From Planctomycetaceae bacterium (GTDB taxonomy: Bacteria; Planctomycetota; Planctomycetia; Pirellulales; Pirellulaceae), in contig PAJC01000001.1 in assembly GCA_002705165.1 (NCBI GenBank), positions 1 to 10,965 of the forward strand: a stretch of DNA of 10,965 bases. Direction: 5' to 3'. The position numbers and the translations under genes were made by a program. Below the pieces are notes generated by a model. The model made no database searches and had not been told where the DNA came from. It saw only the letters and a program-made list of their open reading frames with translations. This document shows positions 1 through 6,220 of the stretch, one piece after another. Positions within the stretch are counted from its first letter, which is position 1, and every line of letters begins with the position of its first letter.

Positions 1-215
1 GTCATGATATGCTCTCGCGTTTCAGTTTGGCCGATAAAAGGACCGTAAAGAAAGAATCCGAATAGCCCTGCGAAAGTTGCCGTGGTAAACAATGCCACTC
101 TCCATTTCGCAATCCTAGCTTTTACGATCCAGCAAACTAGGATCGCAAGCAAGATGACCACGGGAAGACCAATAACAAATAGAAATGGGCGAATATCGAT
201 ATAAGCGAGGGTCAT
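1..215 (-). CDS. Small membrane protein, 3' end cut by the window edge
   Basis: Reading frame open from an ATG at 215-213 to the left edge of the window, giving 71 residues (MTLAYIDIRPFLFVIG...) with no stop. The N-terminal third is a strong hydrophobic helix (about residues 11-30), followed by a basic stretch (KARIAKWR) and a second hydrophobic helix (about residues 38-55). This predicts an inner-membrane protein with at least two spans and a positively charged loop on the cytoplasmic side. An in-frame TGA lies five codons upstream, so this ATG is the first possible one in frame. It starts 39 bases after the stop of the ankyrin lipoprotein upstream and is on the same strand, so it is probably co-transcribed with it. 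No family was recognised and the length is unknown because the gene leaves the window. Confidence 0.6.
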   Translation of the reverse strand, partial: MTLAYIDIRPFLFVIGLPVVILLAILVCWIVKARIAKWRVALFTTATFAGLFGFFLYGPFIGQTETREHIM

Positions 216-254
216 GTTTTCATTTCTTCATCGAATGAGCATCTTCTCTAAGTA

Positions 255-704
255 TCATATCTTTAATTCTTCACTCGTCTTGCCGCCGTGTTTGCGTAGG
301 AGTTCGGCTGTATCAGAATGTTTGAATTCAATGGCTTTATCTAAAGGCGTCGAACCCTCGTACCCTTTAGCGTTCACGTCAGCACCGTTAGCGATCAACT
401 GTTCTGCGACTTCTTTATAACCACTTATTACCGCAGAATGCAAAGGCGTCGACTTGTCATAAGCTGCTGCATTAGTGTCTGCTCCTTCGGTGATTAGTAA
501 CGCAGCGAGATTCTTGTGACCTTGCTTAGCTGCAAAATGCAATGGAGTTGCCCCAAATTGATTCTTCGAATTCACATCCTTACCAAAGTCCAATTGCCGT
601 TTAATTTCTTTAATATTTCCTTCGTCGGCAGCTTCCCAAATATCCAAATTCGGATCACACCCTAATAAAATCACACTTGTGATTGTTATTGTTGCGAATT
701 TCAT
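255..704 (-). CDS. Ankyrin-repeat lipoprotein (149 aa)
   Basis: The first 16 residues form a lipoprotein signal peptide with lipobox L13-L14-G15-C16 followed by Asp17, so the mature protein should be lipid-anchored and face the periplasm. Asp at +2 is the inner-membrane retention signal in enterobacteria; whether that holds here is unknown. About four ankyrin units follow: a degenerate N-cap (about 22-50), then units with TPLHFAA (53-59), TPLHSAV (86-92) and TPLDKAI (119-125), and the 'GADxNA' turns typical of the fold. The C-terminus (ELLRKHGGKTSEEL) is a tail type I associate with verrucomicrobial ankyrin lipoproteins; here it ends early, at EELKI. Ankyrin repeats bind proteins, but the partner is unknown. 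The start overlaps the preceding gene by 50 bases in another frame. No Shine-Dalgarno is visible, so translation may depend on coupling. Family call is firm, role unknown. Confidence 0.9.
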   Translation of the reverse strand: MKFATITITSVILLGCDPNLDIWEAADEGNIKEIKRQLDFGKDVNSKNQFGATPLHFAAKQGHKNLAALLITEGADTNAAAYDKSTPLHSAVISGYKEVAEQLIANGADVNAKGYEGSTPLDKAIEFKHSDTAELLRKHGGKTSEELKI

Positions 705-1380
705 GTGCTAGGGAATTGCTTTGCAGTATTTGAGCGATAATAAGCTTATCACCCTTAATCTTGATTTCTAAATCGAAAAACCCGTTATCTTTAAGTTTAT
801 GTAAAAATGTTACTGAAACTGATGCCTTCTTAAATTCGGCATTTGTTTTAGCTTTAAAAAAACTTATAGGTTTAGACCAGTTGACTTGATTTAGGCTATC
901 TTTGTTAACCGAAGGACTTATATCATATTTGTTAGATATTAATTTACTTAAAATCATTTCACAATCTTCTGCTATTATTCCCTGTATAGAGTTTGTTCGG
1001 TAGACATTCTTGTCAACTTTGAGAATAGTTTGACTTCGGCTTAAAGGTTTATCCGCCCAAAAGTTACCTAGTTGTATCTGATTCTTCTTAGGCTTTGAAT
1101 CAGCAGGAAGCCATTTATTGTAACTTACGTTTAAAACTTGAAAAGTAACATTACGACCTTTTACTTGTTCGGCTTCAAAAACACGAATTGATCTGAATGG
1201 ACTAGGGAACAAGTTGTGCGTTGATATTTTAGAAATCTCTTTTATACCAAATTTTTTGACTAGATCAGAAATTGTCATTTCCTGCTCTTTAGTAAGTACA
1301 GCTTCGCTCACATAGTCTCTCTCAAAACAATGGGATGAAACTACTGTGAATAATGAGATGATTGTTAATGTCTTTTTCAT
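655..1380 (-). CDS. Secreted protein of unknown function (241 aa)
   Basis: An N-terminal Sec signal peptide (KK followed by a hydrophobic run to about residue 16) is present. Cys18 is preceded by His, which fits a lipobox poorly, so I predict a soluble periplasmic or secreted protein. The rest is Lys-, Ser- and Asn-rich with alternating hydrophobic residues. No family was recognised. Its ATG is part of an ATGA overlap with a short remnant of an ankyrin tail, and the bases before it (GGAAGGGAA) offer a purine-rich ribosome site. The last 17 codons overlap the signal-peptide region of the downstream ankyrin lipoprotein in a different frame and read as an Asn/His-rich string (IRNNNNHKCDF). That suggests the C-terminus was lengthened by loss of an earlier stop or by an indel; a TAG sits at 710-708 in the other frame. 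Confidence 0.7.
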   Translation of the reverse strand: MKKTLTIISLFTVVSSHCFERDYVSEAVLTKEQEMTISDLVKKFGIKEISKISTHNLFPSPFRSIRVFEAEQVKGRNVTFQVLNVSYNKWLPADSKPKKNQIQLGNFWADKPLSRSQTILKVDKNVYRTNSIQGIIAEDCEMILSKLISNKYDISPSVNKDSLNQVNWSKPISFFKAKTNAEFKKASVSVTFLHKLKDNGFFDLEIKIKGDKLIIAQILQSNSLAHEIRNNNNHKCDFIRV

Positions 1381-1424
1381 TTCCCTTCCGCTATCAATTC
1401 TTCAGCTTTCTTGGCTTCGTATTT
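1377..1424 (-). pseudogene. Remnant of an ankyrin-lipoprotein C-terminal tail
   Basis: Read on the minus strand in the frame that ends at the TGA inside the ATGA at 1380-1377, this stretch encodes KYEAKKAEELIAEGK and a stop, and is preceded by an in-frame TAG (1427-1425). It lines up without gaps with the tail type KHGGKTGEELKAEGK that I associate with verrucomicrobial ankyrin lipoproteins (9 of 15 identical). It is also similar to the tails of the two intact ankyrin genes in this window. No start codon or ankyrin body is left, so it is not a gene. The surviving part carries the purine-rich site and stop/start overlap for the next gene, which may explain why it persists. The match is short, so chance cannot be excluded for this piece alone. 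Confidence 0.55.
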
Positions 1425-1465
1425 CTAACACAAGAATAATAAGTTAAGCATCTTCCTCAATAAAT

Positions 1466-2020
1466 TTAAGGAGCCTTCCACCCACCACCCATGAGTATAA
1501 TTTCTACTTTGAGAGATTCTGAATTCGCAACTGCAGTTTTAACCGTTAATTTATATGTTTTTGTTTTGTCAGGTGTAAAAACTGTTTGACTCGTGTAGAG
1601 ATCACTTTTCAATGCGCCGACTGTTCCCGACCATATCCAATCTTTCAATTGTGCGCTTTCAGAAAATATTGCACTTTCCCCATCTACAAGCTTCATCTCT
1701 ACAACAGTTTTATCTCTTTTGAATTCTTTAGGGCTACCTTGTAAAGGTAGAGGATGATCTAATCTTAAATAGCATATGAATTTGACATCAGGAAGGCCTT
1801 TTAAATCATAAATATGGGATGAATCATCACTCAAATCGACACTCCCCAAATCCAATACAAATCGATTTATTCCAGACCTGCGCCCATTATCATTAAAACT
1901 TCCATCGCCCGTATAATTTAAATCTGGATATTCAATATCCAAACCAAACTTTTTTGCCCCATTGTTACCGCACCCCACCAGCAACACGGCTGCGGATGTT
2001 GAAAGTAGAAGTTTTTTCAT
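1466..2020 (-). CDS. Lipoprotein of unknown function (184 aa)
   Basis: The signal peptide ends in a clear lipobox, L14-V15-G16-C17, followed by Gly, so the mature protein should be lipid-anchored in the envelope and sorted away from the inner membrane by the enterobacterial +2 rule. The mature part (18-184) has no ankyrin motif. It has many alternating hydrophobic/polar stretches (for example KTYKLTVKTAV and KVEIILMGGG), suggesting a beta-sandwich. No family was recognised. The ATG forms an ATGA overlap with an upstream ankyrin-tail remnant. The preceding AAAGAGAA can serve as ribosome site. The DNA for residues 10-17 is close to that of the ankyrin lipoprotein further upstream (start 3239), so the two share a signal-peptide module although the mature parts differ. 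Confidence 0.75.
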   Translation of the reverse strand: MKKLLLSTSAAVLLVGCGNNGAKKFGLDIEYPDLNYTGDGSFNDNGRRSGINRFVLDLGSVDLSDDSSHIYDLKGLPDVKFICYLRLDHPLPLQGSPKEFKRDKTVVEMKLVDGESAIFSESAQLKDWIWSGTVGALKSDLYTSQTVFTPDKTKTYKLTVKTAVANSESLKVEIILMGGGWKAP

Positions 2021-2103
2021 TTCTCTTTAGCTCTTAATTTTTAACCCGTTTTGCCGCTGTGTTTGCAGATCAGATCGGCTACAACTTTTCTCCTATGTTT
2101 GCA
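2017..2103 (-). pseudogene. Decayed ankyrin-lipoprotein C-terminal segment
   Basis: In the minus-strand frame ending at the TGA inside ATGA (2020-2017), the DNA reads CKHRRK, then VADLICKHSGKTG, an in-frame TAA (2043-2041), KLRAKEK and a stop. This parallels the tail of the intact ankyrin genes here (AELLRKHGGKTSEEL; YLRDHGGKTAEELNAEER). The TAA stands where the first Glu codon of 'EEL' should be (GAA to TAA) and the next Glu codon has become AAA. No start codon and only the last partial repeat survive. It lies between the stop of the small membrane protein (2119) and the start of the lipoprotein gene at 2020, and its stop still overlaps that start. I regard it as a genuine relic of a third ankyrin gene. 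Confidence 0.75.
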
Positions 2104-2118
2104 TTGTTCATAATATCG

Positions 2119-2466
2119 TCAATCCCACCACCAATAAAGATAACCTTCGGGAGCAAGCTGCATCAACCCGAAGCACACTGGCAAAGACACCAAATGCACT
2201 ACGAAATAGATAGCCAGATATCGCCAGCGAGAGATTATTAGACATACTAGAATAATTAGAGGCACTACAAAAACGGTAAAAAGCGACAAATACGTAATAT
2301 AAGCACCTTGAATTTTAGCATGCATAAGCAACGCCGAAGGAAACCCGTCCGTTCCAATTCTTTCAGGCCATCCATCTAAACTTTGGTGCATGTGAATGGC
2401 TAAGGAGTAAAATAGTAGCAGTGCCACCAAGTAAGGTAGGATTGCAATAAAAACACCTGCTTTCAT
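2119..2466 (-). CDS. Small integral membrane protein (115 aa)
   Basis: Three hydrophobic spans are predicted, at about residues 5-24, 54-78 and 82-104, with a soluble loop (about 25-53) containing DGWPERIGTDGFPSALLMHA between the first two. The C-terminus is aromatic (YLYWWWD). The N-terminus lacks a cleavable signal and probably acts as a signal anchor. No family was recognised. The ATG overlaps the stop of the ankyrin lipoprotein upstream as ATGA (2466-2463), and the last codons of that gene (GAAGAGAG) supply a purine-rich ribosome site, so translation is probably coupled and the two may act together in the membrane. A membrane protein also follows the other ankyrin gene, at 215, so the ankyrin/membrane-protein pairing occurs twice in the window. 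Confidence 0.75.
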   Translation of the reverse strand: MKAGVFIAILPYLVALLLFYSLAIHMHQSLDGWPERIGTDGFPSALLMHAKIQGAYITYLSLFTVFVVPLIILVCLIISRWRYLAIYFVVHLVSLPVCFGLMQLAPEGYLYWWWD

Positions 2467-3239
2467 CTCTCTTCAGCGTTCAATTCTTCAGCCGTCTTGC
2501 CACCGTGATCGCGAAGATATTTTGCTGTTTTACTTCTTTTATTCAAAAGTGCCTCATCCAAGGGGGTGTTACCAATGATATTACGGTCATTTATATTAGC
2601 CCCATGAGTAATAAGCAATTTAGCGATTTCCATAGCATGTTTCTCAGAATAACTTCGAACTGCCCCATGCAGAACTGTGTCTCCAGTCTTTTCTCGGTGC
2701 GGCTCATCATAACCAAGCATACTTCCACTCCTTAGTTTTATATTAACATCTGCACCTTTAGCTAAAAGCATTTTAGTCAATCCTAGATACTTTTGATAAC
2801 TCTTGCTAGCACCCTGAGCAGCGCCGTGTGTTGCTGAAAACAATGGAGTCTCTCCTGACCTCTTTGTCTTAGCATTCACATTTGCACCGCTATCAATAAG
2901 CAGCTCAGCAATCTCTTTATTGTTACACATATGCAAAGGAGTATGATGCGTGTCATCGATTGCATTGACATTTGCACCTCTACTAATTAGCAATTCAATT
3001 GTTTCTAAATTAGTTCCATTCCAATTGCCGTTTACAGCATGGTGTAAAGGAGTCATTCCTGGTTCATCCTGTAGATTTACGTTTACACCTTTATCTAAAT
3101 ACTTTTTTACATCTTTAATATCTCCACTATTTACATGAGCAAGAAATTTAGATTCGGTGCGACCTAGGAAAACTGAATCTACGTGTGTATCACACCCCAC
3201 CAAAAGCACTGCTGCGATTGTTGTGAGTATGTATTTCAT
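2463..3239 (-). CDS. Ankyrin-repeat lipoprotein (258 aa)
   Basis: The signal peptide ends in lipobox L13-V14-G15-C16 with Asp17. The mature part begins with a degenerate cap (about 31-59) and continues with ankyrin units recognisable by MTPLHHAV (62-69), HTPLHMC (99-105), ETPLFSA (130-136), DTVLHGAV (187-194) and NTPLDEAL (224-231), with GANVNA/GADVN turns between them. Insertions, notably about 137-155 and 170-186, make the repeats irregular. The tail is HGGKTAEELNAEER. It should act as a protein-binding module anchored in the cell envelope; its partner is unknown. Its start forms an ATGA overlap with the beta-propeller gene upstream and its stop an ATGA overlap with the membrane-protein gene downstream, so the three genes form one translationally coupled unit. 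It is longer and less regular than the other ankyrin gene in the window. Confidence 0.9.
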   Translation of the reverse strand: MKYILTTIAAVLLVGCDTHVDSVFLGRTESKFLAHVNSGDIKDVKKYLDKGVNVNLQDEPGMTPLHHAVNGNWNGTNLETIELLISRGANVNAIDDTHHTPLHMCNNKEIAELLIDSGANVNAKTKRSGETPLFSATHGAAQGASKSYQKYLGLTKMLLAKGADVNIKLRSGSMLGYDEPHREKTGDTVLHGAVRSYSEKHAMEIAKLLITHGANINDRNIIGNTPLDEALLNKRSKTAKYLRDHGGKTAEELNAEER

Positions 3240-4519
3240 TTACCTTTATATCTTGGCCCCATTGTTAAACTGCAATGACTGTAACCTATCTTTATAAATT
3301 TTTTATTCTTTTGAAGCTCATATTCGCCAATCACATCATATACTTCGATTCGACTTGCTGTAGTTGAACCAACAAATAATTTGTCTCCTTCTGGAGTGAA
3401 TTCGATACCTTGGCCAATTCCTCCGGCATCAAGATGATAAAGAAGTCTTGCTGGCTTAGATGCAATATCAAGAACTGCAATGCTATTCTTATAAACACCA
3501 AGACATGTTGCTACTGCCATTTTTCCATTAGGATGGAAAGCAAAGCTTTCTATTCCTGGGCCAACTTGTTTAATAACACTCGTTACTGCTGGCTTATCTA
3601 AAGTAAGATCAACTACTGGAATATCGGAAAGCTCTGGGCTGAAGACAGATGAGTCTTGGCAAACCAATGCAAACTTACCGTCCAAACTAATTCTTAGTAT
3701 GTAGGTTCTGTCCATAAACTTTGTATCAACTCCGTCGTTTATTCCAACTTCACTCAAGTGTTTCACTTGATTGCTTTCCAAAGAATACCAATGCATAGTG
3801 CATGGCGAAGTATTCTTAGTGTCACCTTGAGTCGTAAGAATGCGATCACCTTTTGGATTTATCCAAAAACACGGCAACCCATTTGATTGTGGACTCTTGC
3901 TAACTTGAATTAGCTTTTCGTTTTCAATTTTATAAATATAAAAATTTTCACTAGCGCCAACTACAAAATGTTTTTTGTCAGGGTGGGGCAATACATGTAC
4001 CGGATTATCCTCTAGTAAAACCCTATGTACTACCTTTAAATCTGGTGCTGTTAAGTCTATTAAACTTAGCATGTTTGATAATTGAGGAATGAGTTTCTGC
4101 TCGGAAAGATCACTGGGTGTGATGTCTTTGTTTGTGACAGATTCACCAGCTGGATAAATTAAATTGGCATATTGAGTGCGTCCTCTCCAACCGTGATTAG
4201 CAATAATACCAAAGCGTCCGTTAGAAGACATTGCCATAGTTGGAGTGCCAAGAATAGTTGATGGAACTGTTCCATAAACGGTCTTCGTGATTGGAGGATG
4301 ATCTGGTCCCAAGTGAACTACAGTTATCGAGTCTTGAGTTTTAACTGCTCGATCGTTGAGTCCCTCAGGCGTTTTTCTCCATGTAACATCTGTCTCACCA
4401 TCATTAGCACTAAGAAGAGTGATGGGTGATTGAGTAGTAATAAATGGTTTGTCAGTTGCAACAAGTGATGTCGCTAGTGAAATGAATAGTAGGATTGTAG
4501 TAGAGGAATGATATTTCAT
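3236..4519 (-). CDS. Secreted beta-propeller (YVTN/lactonase-like) protein (427 aa)
   Basis: A Sec signal peptide (residues 1 to about 21, ending SLVA) is followed by a long region with recurring blade signatures: SSNGRFGIIANH (98-109), HPDKKHFVVGAS (179-190), NPKGDRILTTQGD (221-233), SLDGKFALVCQDS (278-290), HPNGKMAVATCLG (329-341) plus SIAVLDI, and TPEGDKLFVGSTTASRIEVYDV (two runs within 375-396). This 'hPDGk.lyV....I.V.D' pattern is that of seven-bladed propellers of the YVTN/lactonase type. Enzymatic activity cannot be inferred: such proteins range from 6-phosphogluconolactonase relatives to binding or surface proteins. No heme or metal motif was seen. It is the first gene of the coupled array on this strand, and its stop overlaps the ankyrin lipoprotein start as ATGA. 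No good promoter or Shine-Dalgarno was found in the roughly 75 bases between the short upstream ORF and this start. Confidence 0.75.
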   Translation of the reverse strand: MKYHSSTTILLFISLATSLVATDKPFITTQSPITLLSANDGETDVTWRKTPEGLNDRAVKTQDSITVVHLGPDHPPITKTVYGTVPSTILGTPTMAMSSNGRFGIIANHGWRGRTQYANLIYPAGESVTNKDITPSDLSEQKLIPQLSNMLSLIDLTAPDLKVVHRVLLEDNPVHVLPHPDKKHFVVGASENFYIYKIENEKLIQVSKSPQSNGLPCFWINPKGDRILTTQGDTKNTSPCTMHWYSLESNQVKHLSEVGINDGVDTKFMDRTYILRISLDGKFALVCQDSSVFSPELSDIPVVDLTLDKPAVTSVIKQVGPGIESFAFHPNGKMAVATCLGVYKNSIAVLDIASKPARLLYHLDAGGIGQGIEFTPEGDKLFVGSTTASRIEVYDVIGEYELQKNKKFIKIGYSHCSLTMGPRYKGK

Positions 4520-4597
4520 AATCGCTTAAAGCAACAAAATATCAAAAACACTGAGTTAAACCATTATTTTCTTTTCTTGTCTTAATAATTCACTTTG

Positions 4598-4648
4598 TCA
4601 GAAATCAGGTGACTGTCCGGAGCCTCTGATGTTCTCGTTGTCATTCAT
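4598..4648 (-). other. 16-codon ORF coupled by ATGA to the upstream gene
   Basis: An ATG at 4648-4646 overlaps the TGA of the secreted-protein gene (4647-4645) as ATGA and opens a frame for MNDNENIRGSGQSPDF before a TGA at 4600-4598. The arrangement copies the ATGA junctions elsewhere on this strand, so this could be a tiny coupled gene or the remains of a longer one. The peptide has no recognisable feature and the ORF is short enough to be chance. Confidence 0.2.
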
Positions 4649-5253
4649 TTGATTTCAGAAGCTAGCAAAGGTTTTAATTTGTTAATTGGAATTTTTAAGG
4701 AGTATTTAAATTCATTTCTAATTTTGACCTTATTCCATTTTGGATAGTTCTTTACTCGAAGTTCTTCGATGCTATTCAAAAGCCAACTATCGTTTTCTTC
4801 GTTAAAAACTAATGAATATATAAATGACATTTTCTTTCTGGGCGTGTTATTCGGTGTTGTAATGAAAACATCTAATAAAGCGATTTTGACAGAATTTTCA
4901 GTCAATGGAAGATAGGAGAGCTTGTGAAGTTTTAATGCGGTGAATTTATGTGGATGGCAAATAGTAGGGTAAGTCTTATTTCTAATCGAATGATAAAATT
5001 TTGTTATGTCTTCATGTGTAGATAGGACTAGATTTGGATTTCCTTTAAAACAAAAGTTTTTGTTAAAAAGTTTTCTTATGTTTTTCTCCGTTAACTCGTT
5101 TTCATTTAATATTCTTATATAATTATAAAAGGTGTCAAAAGCGCTCTTATATGGATGTTCGCTTTCCGGGACGGCGTTGAGCTTTTCTTCAGCGAGTAAT
5201 TGCCCGCAAAGGGCGAAGATAGCTGCGATAAGAAGTGTTTTGTATAGTTTCAT
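4645..5253 (-). CDS. Secreted protein of unknown function (202 aa)
   Basis: A Sec signal peptide spans residues 1-21, with likely cleavage after GQLLA before EEK. The mature part begins with a helical stretch (about 36-65, FDTFYNYIRILNENEL). Several strand-like segments follow (KFTALKLHKLSYL, SVKIALLDVFITT, KKMSFIYSLVFNE, SWLLNSIEEL). This order, helices first and then a curved sheet ending in 'W.L..I', is reminiscent of the NTF2-like (SnoaL/DUF4440) fold, but similarity is by eye only and no catalytic residues can be named. The protein is rich in Lys and Asn and base composition is AT-rich. It lies 125 bases upstream of the beta-propeller gene on the same strand and 76 bases downstream of the UbiA-like gene. 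I see no clear promoter or terminator in either gap. Confidence 0.65.
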   Translation of the reverse strand: MKLYKTLLIAAIFALCGQLLAEEKLNAVPESEHPYKSAFDTFYNYIRILNENELTEKNIRKLFNKNFCFKGNPNLVLSTHEDITKFYHSIRNKTYPTICHPHKFTALKLHKLSYLPLTENSVKIALLDVFITTPNNTPRKKMSFIYSLVFNEENDSWLLNSIEELRVKNYPKWNKVKIRNEFKYSLKIPINKLKPLLASEIK

Positions 5254-5329
5254 TTTTAATTAGTATCTTATGCTATAACTCTTTTTTATGTTCGATATAT
5301 GAATCTAGAATATTATGCGCAGTCGAGAG

Positions 5330-6040
5330 CTAAAGAAGAAAAAATAAGATTGGAGTATAAAGACCAATATCAGCAATTATACGGAGTAGATTGGTGCTAA
5401 ATTGGTTGCGCCTATCATGAAACCAACCGAGTGCAAAGGCGCTTATTGCTATCGCTATAAACGCTTGCTGAGCTTCGGTTTGTTCAAATACTACTGCAAA
5501 TAAAAGACATAGTAAGCCAAGGCCAATATCAAACCATGAAAGACGGTGTGCAAAACTAGACCGCGTGTTAAGTAATGAATCTGAATTATTACGATCATCA
5601 GTTAGTGCTTCCCAAACTGTAATATGTGAGCAGCTCATTGCGCATAATGCTCCAAAGCTAAATGCTGGTAGAATTAAATTTATCCAAGCATCAGGTCCTA
5701 AAGACCATACCTGAATAGAGCAGCCCATGGAAAATACAACTCCAACATGCCACTCCTTAGGCCAAATTGGAATCCGAAAAACGGGAAGCCAATGTGTTGC
5801 GACAAAGTGAAGGGCAGTTAGTGAGAATACTACAACGCCTGCAATCCATGCTAGACTGTTAAGGCAATTAATAGCTAAGATTAATGATATGACTAAAAAG
5901 AAAGCTGAAATTCCTAGCCATATTTTTTGTCCTTTTTGATGGATTTTATGGCGTCCTGTTTCTGTTTTTATCTCGGAATTCAAAGCGTCAAGTAACCGGT
6001 CAGCGCAGTACACTAACCAAGTGCAACAAAACAAAAGCAT
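5330..6040 (-). CDS. UbiA-like integral membrane protein
   Basis: The 236 residues from the first ATG contain about seven hydrophobic spans (roughly 39-58, 62-82, 97-113, 118-137, 169-186, 189-206, 217-236). Near the start is YCADRLLDAL (11-20), with an Asp-x-x-x-Asp spacing like the first Asp-rich motif of UbiA prenyltransferases. RHKIHQKGQKIW (30-41) follows, and WEALTDDRNNSD (143-154) could be a second acidic cluster. The C-terminal LLRIIADIGLYTPILFF also fits a group of UbiA-like proteins I associate with Planctomycetes and Verrucomicrobia. Substrate is unknown and activity is unproven, because the canonical NDxxD motif is altered. The ATG used here is probably not the natural N-terminus: similar-looking sequence continues in frame for about 40-60 codons upstream without a usual start codon. 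It is followed on the same strand by the secreted-protein gene after 76 bases. Confidence 0.6.
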   Translation of the reverse strand: MLLFCCTWLVYCADRLLDALNSEIKTETGRHKIHQKGQKIWLGISAFFLVISLILAINCLNSLAWIAGVVVFSLTALHFVATHWLPVFRIPIWPKEWHVGVVFSMGCSIQVWSLGPDAWINLILPAFSFGALCAMSCSHITVWEALTDDRNNSDSLLNTRSSFAHRLSWFDIGLGLLCLLFAVVFEQTEAQQAFIAIAISAFALGWFHDRRNQFSTNLLRIIADIGLYTPILFFLL

Positions 6041-6220
6041 TCTATCGCCTAATGTAAGATTTATGCTTGCGATCCGAGCAAATTGTTCTTGCCATATTAA
6101 TGCAAGAATCGGTGAATCAAGATTTAAAAGGTTTGGCCAAAGCCACCATGGGGTTCGGGAGTTGTTGGCAATTTCTTGAATAGAGCTTGGTGTCTTGTAT
6201 GAATTAGATAACTGTTTCTT
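6041..6220 (-). other. In-frame N-terminal extension of the UbiA-like gene without a usual start codon
   Basis: The minus-strand frame of the UbiA-like gene stays open for 60 codons upstream of its first ATG, to a TAA at 6223-6221. It encodes, among others, NNSRTPWWLWPNLLNLDSP and a hydrophobic segment (ILALIW) leading into the annotated start. This reads like real protein, and 'PWWLWPNLL' followed by 'LDSP' fits the N-terminus I expect for this family. No ATG, GTG, TTG or CTG occurs in frame, so either a rare start (ATT or ATA) is used, or a mutation or sequence error removed the start. Confidence 0.5.

Noticed and set aside
214..420. 68-codon ORF on the plus strand
   Set aside because: It lies almost wholly antisense to the ankyrin lipoprotein and the end of the adjacent membrane-protein gene; its sequence has no domain or signal and is a shadow frame.
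2059..2241. 60-codon ORF on the plus strand
   Set aside because: Antisense to the small membrane-protein gene and to the ankyrin relic, both of which explain the sequence better.
4598..4630. Possible hairpin terminator (ATCAG ... CTGAT) after the secreted-protein gene
   Set aside because: The stem is only about five base pairs with a long loop and no following T run, so it does not qualify as an intrinsic terminator.
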